Assembly (NCBI GenBank): GCA_947626945.1
Contig: CANQUC010000014.1
Span: 1 to 52,729 of the forward strand
Direction of reading: 5' to 3'
Length of the DNA stretch: 52,729 nucleotides
DNA from: an uncultured Lachnospiraceae bacterium
Lineage (GTDB): Bacteria; Bacillota; Clostridia; Lachnospirales; Lachnospiraceae
Shown here: in pieces, positions 46,313 through 52,729 of the stretch
Layout: the number at the start of each line of letters is the position of its first letter
How positions within the stretch are numbered: position 1 is the stretch's first letter
Notes under the pieces: model-generated
What the model was told of the DNA's origin: nothing
What the model saw: only the letters and a program-made list of their open reading frames with translations
Databases searched by the model: none
Program-made: the position numbers and the translations under genes

Positions 46313-47440
46313 CTACTTCATGATCTTCTCAAAGATGAAACTGCGTTTAATGTCCACCGCTTTGTACGGGCACAGCTCCTGACAGCAGAAACAGCGGATG
46401 CAGTTTTTTTTATGAATGAAAGCCTTGTTCTTTTCCATGGTAATCGTATTGGCGGGGCAGCTTCTCTTACACTGGCCGCAGCCTACGCACACTTCCCGGT
46501 TGATCACCGGTCTTGGCTTCAGGAAAGAGGGGATCAGTTTGATCAGGGTGGGAAGCTTCTGGGACTTGGGTTCTTTGAAATCCCTGACAGCCAGTTCTTC
46601 CAAAGGTGTTCCGATGATGTTCAATTCTCCCGGATTGGCGGGGCACAGTCCCCGTTTCTTTTCCAGTTCGATCATCTCCACCGTATTGCCGAAGCCAATC
46701 AGCTGACAGCAGGCAAGATCCAGCGCGTATGGGCTTTTGCTGGTCAAAAGCGCGTTGAGCTTTCTGGGCGTTCCCGTTCCGGGGCCCTCTCCCTCCATTG
46801 CCAGAATGGCGTCGCAGACTGTGATCACCGGTTTGGCGGCGCAGATAGTCTCGCACAGATCCAGCAGCATCTGGGCAAATACCCCGGAATTGCTGAACCG
46901 GGCGTGCATCTCCACTTTTTCACCGCCGGGCACCGTTCCAAAAAGATTTTTCACCCCATTGGTCATTTTCGTCAGAGAATGGGTCTTTAGTTTACATAAG
47001 TTTAATACAATATCCGCTTCGCAGATCGGCGTGATAATATGAAATCCTTTGCAGGCAACGCCATTTGGCGCCGGCACATCCCGGCTGGTCACATCATAAT
47101 TGAACTCCGCGCCTGCCTTTTTTGCCTCCTCCATAAAGCCGGAGGCCTTATAGGCCTCCCTCAGGGCGTTTTCCGTGTAGAGGCCTGCGGGACTTTCTGC
47201 CACGGTCACTCTCGCCCCATAGGAGATCAAAAGCTCTATCACCGCCAAGACCACTGCCGGGTGGGTGGTCACCGCCTTTTCCGGCTCCCGTCTGGAAAGG
47301 AGGTTGGGCTTTAACACCACATACTTTCCGGAGAAAAACTCCGGCTCCAGATCCAGACTGTGAAAATGCTGCTGAAGCAGGGTTTTGATCTGTTCTTTAT
47401 CATACTGTTCACATTTTGACAGGGCAACTGCTGTTTCCAT
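46313..47440 (-). CDS. DUF362 protein with two [4Fe-4S] ferredoxin clusters
   Basis: 375 residues. The N-terminal DUF362 domain (about 1-270) has VVLKPNLLSRREPEKAVTTH and KLKTHSLTKMTNGVKNLFG. The C-terminus holds two ferredoxin motifs, CVGCGQCKRSCP (near 318) and CIRCFCCQELCP (near 346), each able to bind a 4Fe-4S cluster. No signal peptide. Probably a redox protein of unknown partner. AGGAGG precedes the ATG at 47440, 30 bases after the HD gene stop. Confidence 0.88.
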   Translation of the reverse strand: METAVALSKCEQYDKEQIKTLLQQHFHSLDLEPEFFSGKYVVLKPNLLSRREPEKAVTTHPAVVLAVIELLISYGARVTVAESPAGLYTENALREAYKASGFMEEAKKAGAEFNYDVTSRDVPAPNGVACKGFHIITPICEADIVLNLCKLKTHSLTKMTNGVKNLFGTVPGGEKVEMHARFSNSGVFAQMLLDLCETICAAKPVITVCDAILAMEGEGPGTGTPRKLNALLTSKSPYALDLACCQLIGFGNTVEMIELEKKRGLCPANPGELNIIGTPLEELAVRDFKEPKSQKLPTLIKLIPSFLKPRPVINREVCVGCGQCKRSCPANTITMEKNKAFIHKKNCIRCFCCQELCPYKAVDIKRSFIFEKIMK

Positions 47441-47470
47441 TTTTTCCTCCTGAAGCATGCAAATATTTTT

Positions 47471-48061
47471 CTACCGGCTTTCTTTTTCCATGGCCTCCTG
47501 TACCTGCGCCTCACAGGAACGCATGGCGTAAATGGTCTTCTGGATCAGTTCCTCCAAGGTCCATTCAAGCATGTCCGCGCCTTTCTGGATCACTTCCCTG
47601 GAACATCCGGCGGCAAAGTTAGGACTTTTGTATTTTTTCTTTACCGACTTCACTTCCATATCCTGCACGCTTTTGGACGGCCGCATCAAAGCCGCCGCCC
47701 AGATAAGTCCGGTCAGCTCATCCGCGGCATACAGCACCTTTTCCATTTCGTGCTCCGGTTTCACATCCACCGTCAGGCCATACCCATGGCTGCAAACGGC
47801 GTGAATCAGTTCCTGACTTGCGCCGCCCTCCTGCAGAAGCTGCGGGGCTTTTTGGCAGTGTTCCTCCGGATACTGTTCAAAATCAATGTCATGAAGCAGG
47901 CCTGCCATTGCCCAGAAATCGGCGTCCTCTCCATATCCCAGCTCATTGGCGTACCAGTTCATAACTCCTTCCACAGTCAGGGCGTGCTGGATATGAAAGG
48001 GTTCCCTGTTGTACTTTTTCAAAAGGGCCAAAGCCTCTTCTCTGGTTATATTGCTTTTCAT
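47471..48061 (-). CDS. HD-domain hydrolase
   Basis: 196 residues of the HD superfamily. The metal motif is visible as HIQHALTVE, GLLHDIDFEQYPEEH and VCSHGYG, followed by AADELTGLI. HD proteins of this size are phosphohydrolases, often acting on nucleotides; the substrate is not readable. Ribosome site AAAAGGAG precedes the ATG. It lies between the nicotinamidase-like gene and the DUF362 gene. Confidence 0.82.
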   Translation of the reverse strand: MKSNITREEALALLKKYNREPFHIQHALTVEGVMNWYANELGYGEDADFWAMAGLLHDIDFEQYPEEHCQKAPQLLQEGGASQELIHAVCSHGYGLTVDVKPEHEMEKVLYAADELTGLIWAAALMRPSKSVQDMEVKSVKKKYKSPNFAAGCSREVIQKGADMLEWTLEELIQKTIYAMRSCEAQVQEAMEKESR

Positions 48062-48117
48062 TTTTCTGATCTCCTTTTATCATGTTTTGTGTTTACAGCT
48101 GCTGTTTCCTATTTTGT

Positions 48118-48648
48118 TTATTCTTCCTCATTTTGGATCTGGATCTGGCAGGCTTTCATTGCCTCCAGCGCCCTTTTGTGGCTTTTGGGGGTAACCCCCG
48201 CGCAGCAGGCGGCGTCCACCAGGATCCGGGTTTCCGGCAAAAAAGCCTTCAGCAGCATGGCGTTTGAGATGACGCAGATATCCGTGCAAAGCCCCACAAG
48301 GGTAACGGATCCGATGGGGTCTTTTTTGTCTGCCTCCTGCAGGAAAGCGCCCAAGGCCGCGGAACCGAAAGTCGGTTTTTCCAGCGGCTGCTGCCTTTGG
48401 AGGGGACGCAGGGCGTCGCAGATCTCCCAGCCCTTTGTGCCCCGGATACAGTGGGGCACCGGCAGATATTTTCCCTCCTGTGTTTCCATATAATTTTCCG
48501 TGTGGGTATCCTGGGTAAACAATACTTTTCCGGAAAACCCTTTGATTTTTTCCGCAACCCTTTCCACAATCGCCTGTGCTTCCCGGGTGCCCAGGGCTCC
48601 GTCAATAAAATCGTTCTGCATATCCACAACCACTAAAATGTCCTGCAT
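48118..48648 (-). CDS. Isochorismatase-family cysteine hydrolase (nicotinamidase-like)
   Basis: 176 residues. The catalytic triad fits Asp in VVVDMQNDFIDGALG, Lys in LEKPTFGS and Cys in VGLCTDICVISNAMLL. The triad and VDMQNDFI pattern point to nicotinamidase or a close cysteine hydrolase; true nicotinamidases also carry metal ligands that I cannot confirm. I start at 48648, where GGAG is 6 bases upstream; an ATG 12 bases earlier is possible. Confidence 0.82.
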   Translation of the reverse strand: MQDILVVVDMQNDFIDGALGTREAQAIVERVAEKIKGFSGKVLFTQDTHTENYMETQEGKYLPVPHCIRGTKGWEICDALRPLQRQQPLEKPTFGSAALGAFLQEADKKDPIGSVTLVGLCTDICVISNAMLLKAFLPETRILVDAACCAGVTPKSHKRALEAMKACQIQIQNEEE

Positions 48649-48686
48649 CATGTTCTCCATTCCGGGACGTTCTCTCCGGTCCCTTT

Positions 48687-49178
48687 TTATAAAATATAAT
48701 AATAAGGCACAATGTCCTCATAAGTACCGTCTTTCAGCAAAAAGCCTCCCGGGATCACGCCAAGCTGCACAAAACCCAGTTTCTGATACAGCTTCATTGC
48801 CCGCAGGTTGGATCTGACCACCGCGTTGAACTGCAGGATTCGAAACCCCAGCATCTTTGCCTCCCGCAGGCAGTGGCGCACCAGCCGCTCTCCCACATGG
48901 CGTCCCCTGGCCCTTTCGTCCACCGCGTAACTGGCATTGCAGATATGCCCGCATCGCCCTACATTGTTTGGATGAAGAATATACAGCCCAATGATCTTTC
49001 CGCTGTTCTTTTCCACTGCCACGCCGGTATAGGACTGCTCCGCGAAAAAGGCAGCGCCTGTGTTTTCATCCAGACATTCGGTCTGGGGAAAAGCGGTTCC
49101 CTCTTCCACCACCTGATTCCAGACCCCAATGGCTTCTTTTATGTCTTCTCTTTGAAGTTTCCGGATTTCTACGTCCAT
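48687..49178 (-). CDS. GNAT family N-acetyltransferase (phosphinothricin acetyltransferase-like)
   Basis: 163 residues. GNAT motif A is NASYAVDERARGRHVGERLVRHCL (about 83-105; R/G-x-x-G/A loop), then FNAVVRSNLRAMKLYQKLGF. Resembles the PhnO/Pat-like group; the substrate is unknown. The start at 49178 has AAAGAGG before it and lies downstream of the predicted transcript start near 49205, which excludes a longer reading. Confidence 0.83.
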   Translation of the reverse strand: MDVEIRKLQREDIKEAIGVWNQVVEEGTAFPQTECLDENTGAAFFAEQSYTGVAVEKNSGKIIGLYILHPNNVGRCGHICNASYAVDERARGRHVGERLVRHCLREAKMLGFRILQFNAVVRSNLRAMKLYQKLGFVQLGVIPGGFLLKDGTYEDIVPYYYIL

Positions 49179-49211
49179 TTTATAATCCTCTTTCGGCTTT
49201 TTCTGCATTTT

Positions 49212-49240
49212 ATTATAAATTCACCAGGAGCACATTGCAA
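49212..49240 (-). promoter_or_regulatory. Sigma-A promoter of the GNAT gene and possibly the genes downstream
   Basis: TTGCAA, 17-base spacer and a perfect TATAAT on the minus strand. It may also serve the nicotinamidase-like, HD and DUF362 genes, which follow with gaps of 38 to 56 bases or less. Confidence 0.75.
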
Positions 49241-49277
49241 GAGATACTTCCGATTTTGCGCCAATCCCTTTGCGCCA

Positions 49278-49327
49278 TAAAAAAACCTTCAAGCTGAGAC
49301 CGATGCTCTTTTGTCTCAGCTTGAAGG
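49278..49327 (-). terminator. Rho-independent terminator of purA
   Basis: Fifteen perfect pairs, CCTTCAAGCTGAGAC/GTCTCAGCTTGAAGG, 12-base loop and seven T on the minus strand. The strongest terminator in the window. Confidence 0.96.
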
Positions 49328-49342
49328 CCGCACAGTTTTTCA

Positions 49343-50644
49343 TTATTTTTTCAAAGGGGATTTCCGGTAAATGATATCCTCCCGGCTTGGTCCGTTGGAG
49401 ATCATGGTAATGGGGAACCCAATATGCTTTTCCACAAACTCAATGTAATTTCTGCAGTTTGCCGGCAGCTCCTCATAGGTTTTGATGCCCCGGATATCCT
49501 CTTTTTCAGATTTCCATCCGGGCAGCACCTCATATACCGGCTTTGCCTTTTTCAAAAGCGCCGTGGTAGGGAATTCATCGGTAACGGTACCGTCAATGTC
49601 ATATCCTACGCATACGGGAATCTCATCCAGATAACCAAGCACGTCCAGAACGGTAAAAGCCACGTCTGTGGTGCCCTGCATGCGGCAGCCGTATTTTGAC
49701 GCCACGCAGTCGAACCATCCCATTCTCCTTGGACGGCCGGTAGTGGCGCCGTATTCGCCTCCGTCTCCGCCTCTTCTGCGAAGCTCGTCGGCCTCCTCTC
49801 CAAAGATCTCGCTGACAAATTCCCCGGCTCCTACCGCGCTGGAATAGGCCTTGCAGACAGTAATCACCTGTTTGATTTCATAAGGTGGAATACCCGCGCC
49901 GATAGCGCCGTACGCCGCCAGCGTAGAAGAAGAAGTCACCATGGGATAAATGCCGTGATCCGGATCTTTCAGAGAACCAAGCTGCCCCTCCAGAAGAATT
50001 TCCTTTCCCTCTTTGATGGCGTTCCAGAGATAAAGGGACACGTCGCATACAAAGGGTTCTACCATCTCTTTGTAGCTCATCAGCTCCTGAAAAATATCCT
50101 CTTCTTTCAAAAGCGGCTTATGATACAAATGCTCCATGAGCACATTTTTTGATGCCACCACACGGGCTACTTTTTCTTTCAACGCCTCCGGGTCTGACAG
50201 CTCGCTGACCTGGAAGCCGATCTTTGCATATTTGTCAGAATAAAAAGGCGCGATGCCTGATTTGGTAGAGCCAAAGGACTTTCCGCCCAGACGCTCCTCC
50301 TCATACTGATCCAGCAGAATGTGATAGGACATAACCATCTGCGCCCTGTTGGACACCAGGATCTTTGGCATGGGAACGCCCTTTTCCACAATGGATTTCA
50401 CTTCCTGAAACAATACGGGAATGTTCAGAGCCACGCCGTTTCCGATAATGCTTGTGGTGTGATCGTAAAACACCCCGGACGGCAGAGTGTGCAGCGCGAA
50501 TTTACCATAATTGTTCACAATGGTATGCCCTGCGTTGGCACCGCCCTGAAAGCGCACGATAATGTCCGCTTTCTCACCAAGCATATCGGTGATCTTTCCT
50601 TTTCCTTCATCTCCCCAGTTGGCTCCTACAACTGCTCTAACCAT
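49343..50644 (-). CDS. purA: Adenylosuccinate synthetase
   Basis: 433 residues. The GTP/IMP site starts VGANWGDEGKGKITDML (GANWGDEGKGK where most have GAQWGDEGKGK), with the catalytic Asp, and GGANAGHTIV carries the catalytic His. DPDHGIYPMVTSSS and TGRPRRMGWFD follow, both recognisable though DPDHGIYP differs from the usual DIDFGTYP-like form. It joins IMP and aspartate with GTP, the committed step to AMP. Own promoter and terminator; ribosome site GGAGG before the ATG. Confidence 0.93.
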   Translation of the reverse strand: MVRAVVGANWGDEGKGKITDMLGEKADIIVRFQGGANAGHTIVNNYGKFALHTLPSGVFYDHTTSIIGNGVALNIPVLFQEVKSIVEKGVPMPKILVSNRAQMVMSYHILLDQYEEERLGGKSFGSTKSGIAPFYSDKYAKIGFQVSELSDPEALKEKVARVVASKNVLMEHLYHKPLLKEEDIFQELMSYKEMVEPFVCDVSLYLWNAIKEGKEILLEGQLGSLKDPDHGIYPMVTSSSTLAAYGAIGAGIPPYEIKQVITVCKAYSSAVGAGEFVSEIFGEEADELRRRGGDGGEYGATTGRPRRMGWFDCVASKYGCRMQGTTDVAFTVLDVLGYLDEIPVCVGYDIDGTVTDEFPTTALLKKAKPVYEVLPGWKSEKEDIRGIKTYEELPANCRNYIEFVEKHIGFPITMISNGPSREDIIYRKSPLKK

Positions 50645-50763
50645 GTTGAAATTCCTCCAGTCCCTTTGCTGCGTTTCCTGCTTTCCGGCAAAAAGCCTTT
50701 GCCGCCCAGGAATCGCGCGCTTCTCCTGCCGGCCGGATCCAAACCGCCCGGCTCACCGCGTCC

Positions 50764-50792
50764 ATTATAGCACAGGTTTTTCCATAAGTAAA
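50764..50792 (-). promoter_or_regulatory. Sigma-A promoter of purA, with a GC-rich leader
   Basis: TTTACT, 17-base spacer and an extended -10 TGCTATAAT on the minus strand. The ~110-base leader to the purA ATG is GC-rich with short hairpins such as GGCAAA/TTTGCC. No known purine riboswitch was recognised. Confidence 0.72.
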
Positions 50793-50850
50793 TTTTTTCT
50801 TGCACAGATCTGCCATATTTTTGCCTGATCTGACTTTTTGGCCGTACAGG

Positions 50851-51384
50851 TCATTTCACAGCAGGATCCTTCTTTCTCTTTGCAAGCTCTTTTGCCTCTT
50901 TCCCGGTGATCTGTTCAATCCGGATTTTGACAATGCAAAATGCGTCAGATTCTTTTTTGATCACTTCCCGCCGGCGGGATGCGGAATCCTCCGGCGCATA
51001 TTTCTCCGCGATCATTTCGATCGCCCTTTGTATTTCTCCGGCGTCCTTTAGGACCGTTGCCTTTCCAAACAGGATCACGCTGCGGTAATATGTGGTATAT
51101 TCTGACGGAACCACCTGATCCTGATCAATGACGCAAAAGGAAACTTTGCTGCAGCTTTGAACAGCGTCCAGCTTGTGGCCGGTTCTGGCGCAGTGAAAAT
51201 ACAGGGCATCGTTCTCGCACACATAACTTAAGGGCACCGCGTAAGGATACCCGCCGTCCCCCAGCACCGCCAGAGTGCCGGCAGTATTTCTCTCCAGGAT
51301 CTCCATGCACTCCTGCCGGGTAAGCTGCTGCCCGCTTCTTCTCATCTTCCGGAATCCGGTTTCCGGTTTATCTTCCTGTTTCAT
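50851..51384 (-). CDS. Pyridoxamine 5'-phosphate oxidase-fold protein (NimA/HugZ-like)
   Basis: 177 residues with a split-barrel flavin-binding fold. GTLAVLGDGGYPYAVPLSYV and LYFHCARTGHKLDAVQSCSKVSF are typical of the NimA-related group, which binds FMN, F420 or heme. Could be a nitroimidazole reductase-like or related small-molecule reductase. The ATG at 51384 lies 11 bases after AAAGGAG and overlaps the HAD gene by 17 bases. It is last in the GNAT-HAD-oxidase unit. Confidence 0.84.
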   Translation of the reverse strand: MKQEDKPETGFRKMRRSGQQLTRQECMEILERNTAGTLAVLGDGGYPYAVPLSYVCENDALYFHCARTGHKLDAVQSCSKVSFCVIDQDQVVPSEYTTYYRSVILFGKATVLKDAGEIQRAIEMIAEKYAPEDSASRRREVIKKESDAFCIVKIRIEQITGKEAKELAKRKKDPAVK

Positions 51385-52006
51385 CCTCCGCCATTCTCCT
51401 TTTTGATTCTACGCCCAGCGCCGCCAGCTGCTCCACAGTGCTTTCATAGGATGTAAAGATGATCCCGTGAAAACCAAGCTCTTTTGCCACCGACACATTC
51501 TGTTCTGTATCGTCCACAAATACCGACTCTTCCGGTTTCAGTCCAAAACGCTTCAAAAACCGCCTGTAAATTTCCGGATCAGGCTTTGTGATCCTTTCCT
51601 GAAAGGACAGGAATCCGCCCTCCATATCTTTCATGAAAGCCAGGGATTCTCTGCATTCGTTATAGGCCTTTTTGGAATAGTTGGACAGATAGTAGACTTT
51701 GTATCCGGCCTCTTTCAGGTTTCTGACCCAGTCCACCGCGAAATCCCGAAGAAGCAGCATCCCCTTGATGTTTGTATAAGCCTTGTAAAGCTCCCTTTCA
51801 ATCTCGGGGTCCAGGCTCACAAAAGCGCTCATTGCTTCTTCCTCCGTCAGATCCGCCCGCTCAAACTGCTCCCAGTAGGGGCTTAACACGGATGCTTTGA
51901 GGATCCTTTTGATGACAGGCTCCGAAAAGCCTTTCCGGGCAAGAAATTCCACCGGCTTATAATCCACCAGCACATTTCCAATGTCAAAGATGATATTTTT
52001 GATCAT
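51368..52006 (-). CDS. HAD superfamily hydrolase (subfamily IA, YihX-like)
   Basis: 212 residues. Motif I is FDIGNVLVDY (second Asp replaced by Asn, as in the YihX/epoxide-hydrolase-type group), motif II YYLSNYS, motif III Lys in ERITKPDPEIY, motif IV FVDDTEQNV. A helical cap lies between. A phosphatase or dehalogenase of unknown substrate; YihX acts on glucose-1-phosphate. The ATG overlaps the upstream GNAT stop by 4 bases (ATGA). Confidence 0.87.
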   Translation of the reverse strand: MIKNIIFDIGNVLVDYKPVEFLARKGFSEPVIKRILKASVLSPYWEQFERADLTEEEAMSAFVSLDPEIERELYKAYTNIKGMLLLRDFAVDWVRNLKEAGYKVYYLSNYSKKAYNECRESLAFMKDMEGGFLSFQERITKPDPEIYRRFLKRFGLKPEESVFVDDTEQNVSVAKELGFHGIIFTSYESTVEQLAALGVESKRRMAEDETGR

Positions 52007-52455
52007 ACTGTTGTCCTCCTGCTCTTGGTTTCATCGCCATTACCCATCTGTTTTTTCATCCAAATATGAGGGCATCCCTGATCGTCCTCAACAGGGCCGT
52101 AGGCCAGAAAACCCAGTTTTTCATAAAAGCCTGTTCTTCTGCACTGCGCGTGGATGGCAAGAACCGTTCCGCCTCTGGCTATGGCAAAGCGCTCCGCTTC
52201 TGCCACAAGAGCCGCCCCAAAGCCCTTTCCCCGGCACACTTTCTGCACCGCGATCCTGCCCAGGATAAAAAGATGGGGCTCCTCACCCGGGAACAGCCTG
52301 CAGGTTCCCGCGGGCATCTGCCCCTCATACAGCACAAGATGCCAGGCCTGTTTGTCTGTCTCGTCAAATTCCCGGGAAAATCCCTGTTCCTCTATAAAAA
52401 CCTGCTGCCGGATCTGTCTTGCCTCTTCCGGCATTGTATCATAAATTTCTATCTT
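52003..52455 (-). CDS. ElaA-type GNAT N-acetyltransferase
   Basis: 150 residues. FIEEQGFSREFDETDKQAWH and LGRIAVQKVCRGKGFGAALV (acetyl-CoA loop) match the ElaA/YjcF group. TTG at 52455 is the chosen start: AAAGGAG lies 8 bases upstream, while the longer reading begins inside a hairpin. First gene of the GNAT-HAD-oxidase unit. The substrate is unknown. Confidence 0.83.
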   Translation of the reverse strand, partial: KIEIYDTMPEEARQIRQQVFIEEQGFSREFDETDKQAWHLVLYEGQMPAGTCRLFPGEEPHLFILGRIAVQKVCRGKGFGAALVAEAERFAIARGGTVLAIHAQCRRTGFYEKLGFLAYGPVEDDQGCPHIWMKKQMGNGDETKSRRTTV

Positions 52456-52485
52456 CAATCTGTTCGCTCCTTTGGGGCTTGTTTT

Positions 52486-52504
52486 TTTGCCGCGGCGCGG
52501 CAAA
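52486..52504 (-). repeat. 9-bp palindromic hairpin in the GNAT leader
   Basis: TTTGCCGCG, one base, CGCGGCAAA. It lies between the extended -10 (52518-52526, TTGGTATAAT on minus) and the TTG start. Confidence 0.6.
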
Positions 52505-52517
52505 TCTGTCCCGGGCT

Positions 52518-52526
52518 ATTATACCA
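52518..52526 (-). promoter_or_regulatory. Extended -10 promoter of the GNAT-HAD-oxidase unit
   Basis: TGGTATAAT on the minus strand (TG, one base, perfect TATAAT), without a good -35, as is usual for extended -10 promoters. Confidence 0.5.
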
Positions 52527-52560
52527 ACTTTTTAATATGTCCGCCATATACAGAATAAAC

Positions 52561-52654
52561 AAAATATTTTTCTGTGGTGAAACCTTTCCGCCAAAGGAAA
52601 CGCAACAGAAATGGTTTCCAACACTGGTGACATAAAGTGCTTCTGCCGGCGCCA
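52561..52654. other. Flank of the group II intron, no gene recognised
   Basis: Between the intron 3' end and the GNAT promoter. It contains a nested inverted repeat, GAAACC...TTTCC, loop, GGAAA...GGTTTC on the minus strand. No ORF in any frame resembled a known protein. Confidence 0.5.
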
Positions 52655-52729
52655 ATCGAGTAGGAGGGGGATTTATATAATCCCCCGACCTCTCACACCA
52701 CCGTGCGTACCGTTCGGTACACGGCGGTT
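52655..52729 (-). mobile_element. 3' end of a group II intron (domains V and VI), remainder outside the window
   Basis: On the minus strand, 52728-52697 folds as domain V: lower stem ACCGCCGTG/CACGGTGGT, the 2-base CG bulge, upper stem TACC/GGTA and loop GAAC. Then GAG-AGG pairs with CCT-A-CTC around an unpaired A, the domain VI branch-point arrangement, with a GGGGGATT/AATCCCCC upper stem. The intron ends ...CTCGAT near 52655. The reverse transcriptase gene, if present, lies beyond the edge. Confidence 0.85.

Noticed and set aside
45551-46990. A 479-codon plus-strand open frame opposite the MATE and DUF362 genes
   Set aside because: Gln/His-rich composition is typical of an antisense shadow of a membrane protein gene; the minus-strand genes have full motifs.
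50645-50763. Purine riboswitch in the purA leader
   Set aside because: The conserved purine-aptamer loop and stem pattern is not present; only short GC-rich hairpins are.
52455-52655. Minus-strand open frame starting at the intron end
   Set aside because: No recognisable protein; the real GNAT TTG start with AAAGGAG overlaps its end in another frame.

Overview
The window looks like chromosome of a spore-forming Clostridia bacterium, most likely a Lachnospiraceae-type gut anaerobe. The evidence is the gene order cysS-mrnC-rlmB-sigH, a SpoVB-type flippase, a LysM-GH18 spore-cortex lytic enzyme with nearby SleB-type hydrolase and amidase, a DUF5688 protein, a dockerin-tailed pectate lyase, strong AGGAGG ribosome sites and moderate GC. 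Nearly all genes lie on the minus strand. Only five genes are on plus: the PIG-V glycosyltransferase and PHP phosphatase pair, the SpoVB-like flippase, aroF, and one amidase.

Layout, left to right. 1-2486: secreted pectate lyase with Ig-like and dockerin modules, cut by the window edge. 2633-6103: tRNA-Thr, then the sigH/rlmB/mrnC/cysS operon read leftwards. 6205-8144: Eis-like GNAT, ispF with an odd tail, tRNA-Met and tRNA-Val. 8222-12854: VOC protein and long-form purL. 12982-17644: amidase (catalytic Glu replaced by Gln), galK, cation efflux protein and glyS. 17766-21130: DUF5688 gene divergent from the PIG-V/PHP pair. 21149-25040: cysteine desulfurase, SpoVB-like flippase, aroF and a 17-bp tandem repeat. 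25152-28593: REC-HD-GYP regulator, Hpt protein and ftsH. 28815-30419: pyrG. 30606-32627: zinc-ribbon/TPR/WG-repeat membrane protein. 32782-35953: three cell-wall hydrolases. 35969-40924: ilvE, then an AEC transporter, folA, thyA and a MATE pump in one operon. 41039-43855: DHHW and MBOAT pair for surface-polymer O-acetylation. 44040-49178: tRNA-Gly, phosphoesterase with a helix-turn-helix-like tail, MATE pump, DUF362 ferredoxin, HD protein, nicotinamidase-like hydrolase and GNAT. 49343-52455: purA, a flavin-type oxidase-fold protein, a HAD hydrolase and a GNAT. 52655-52729: the 3' end (domains V and VI) of a group II intron that runs out of the window.

Functionally this is mostly core genome: translation (two tRNA synthetases, four tRNAs, rRNA methylation and maturation), nucleotide synthesis (purL, purA, pyrG, thyA, folA), amino-acid and isoprenoid steps (aroF, ilvE, ispF), and envelope or spore physiology. 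Most transcription units carry a recognisable sigma-A promoter with 17-bp spacing, and several of these fix the true gene starts. I found no defence island, CRISPR array, prophage or obvious new multi-gene system. The less explained items are the zinc-ribbon/WG protein, the DUF5688 gene behind a perfect consensus promoter, the HTH-tailed phosphoesterase, the Gln-substituted amidase and several intergenic hairpins.
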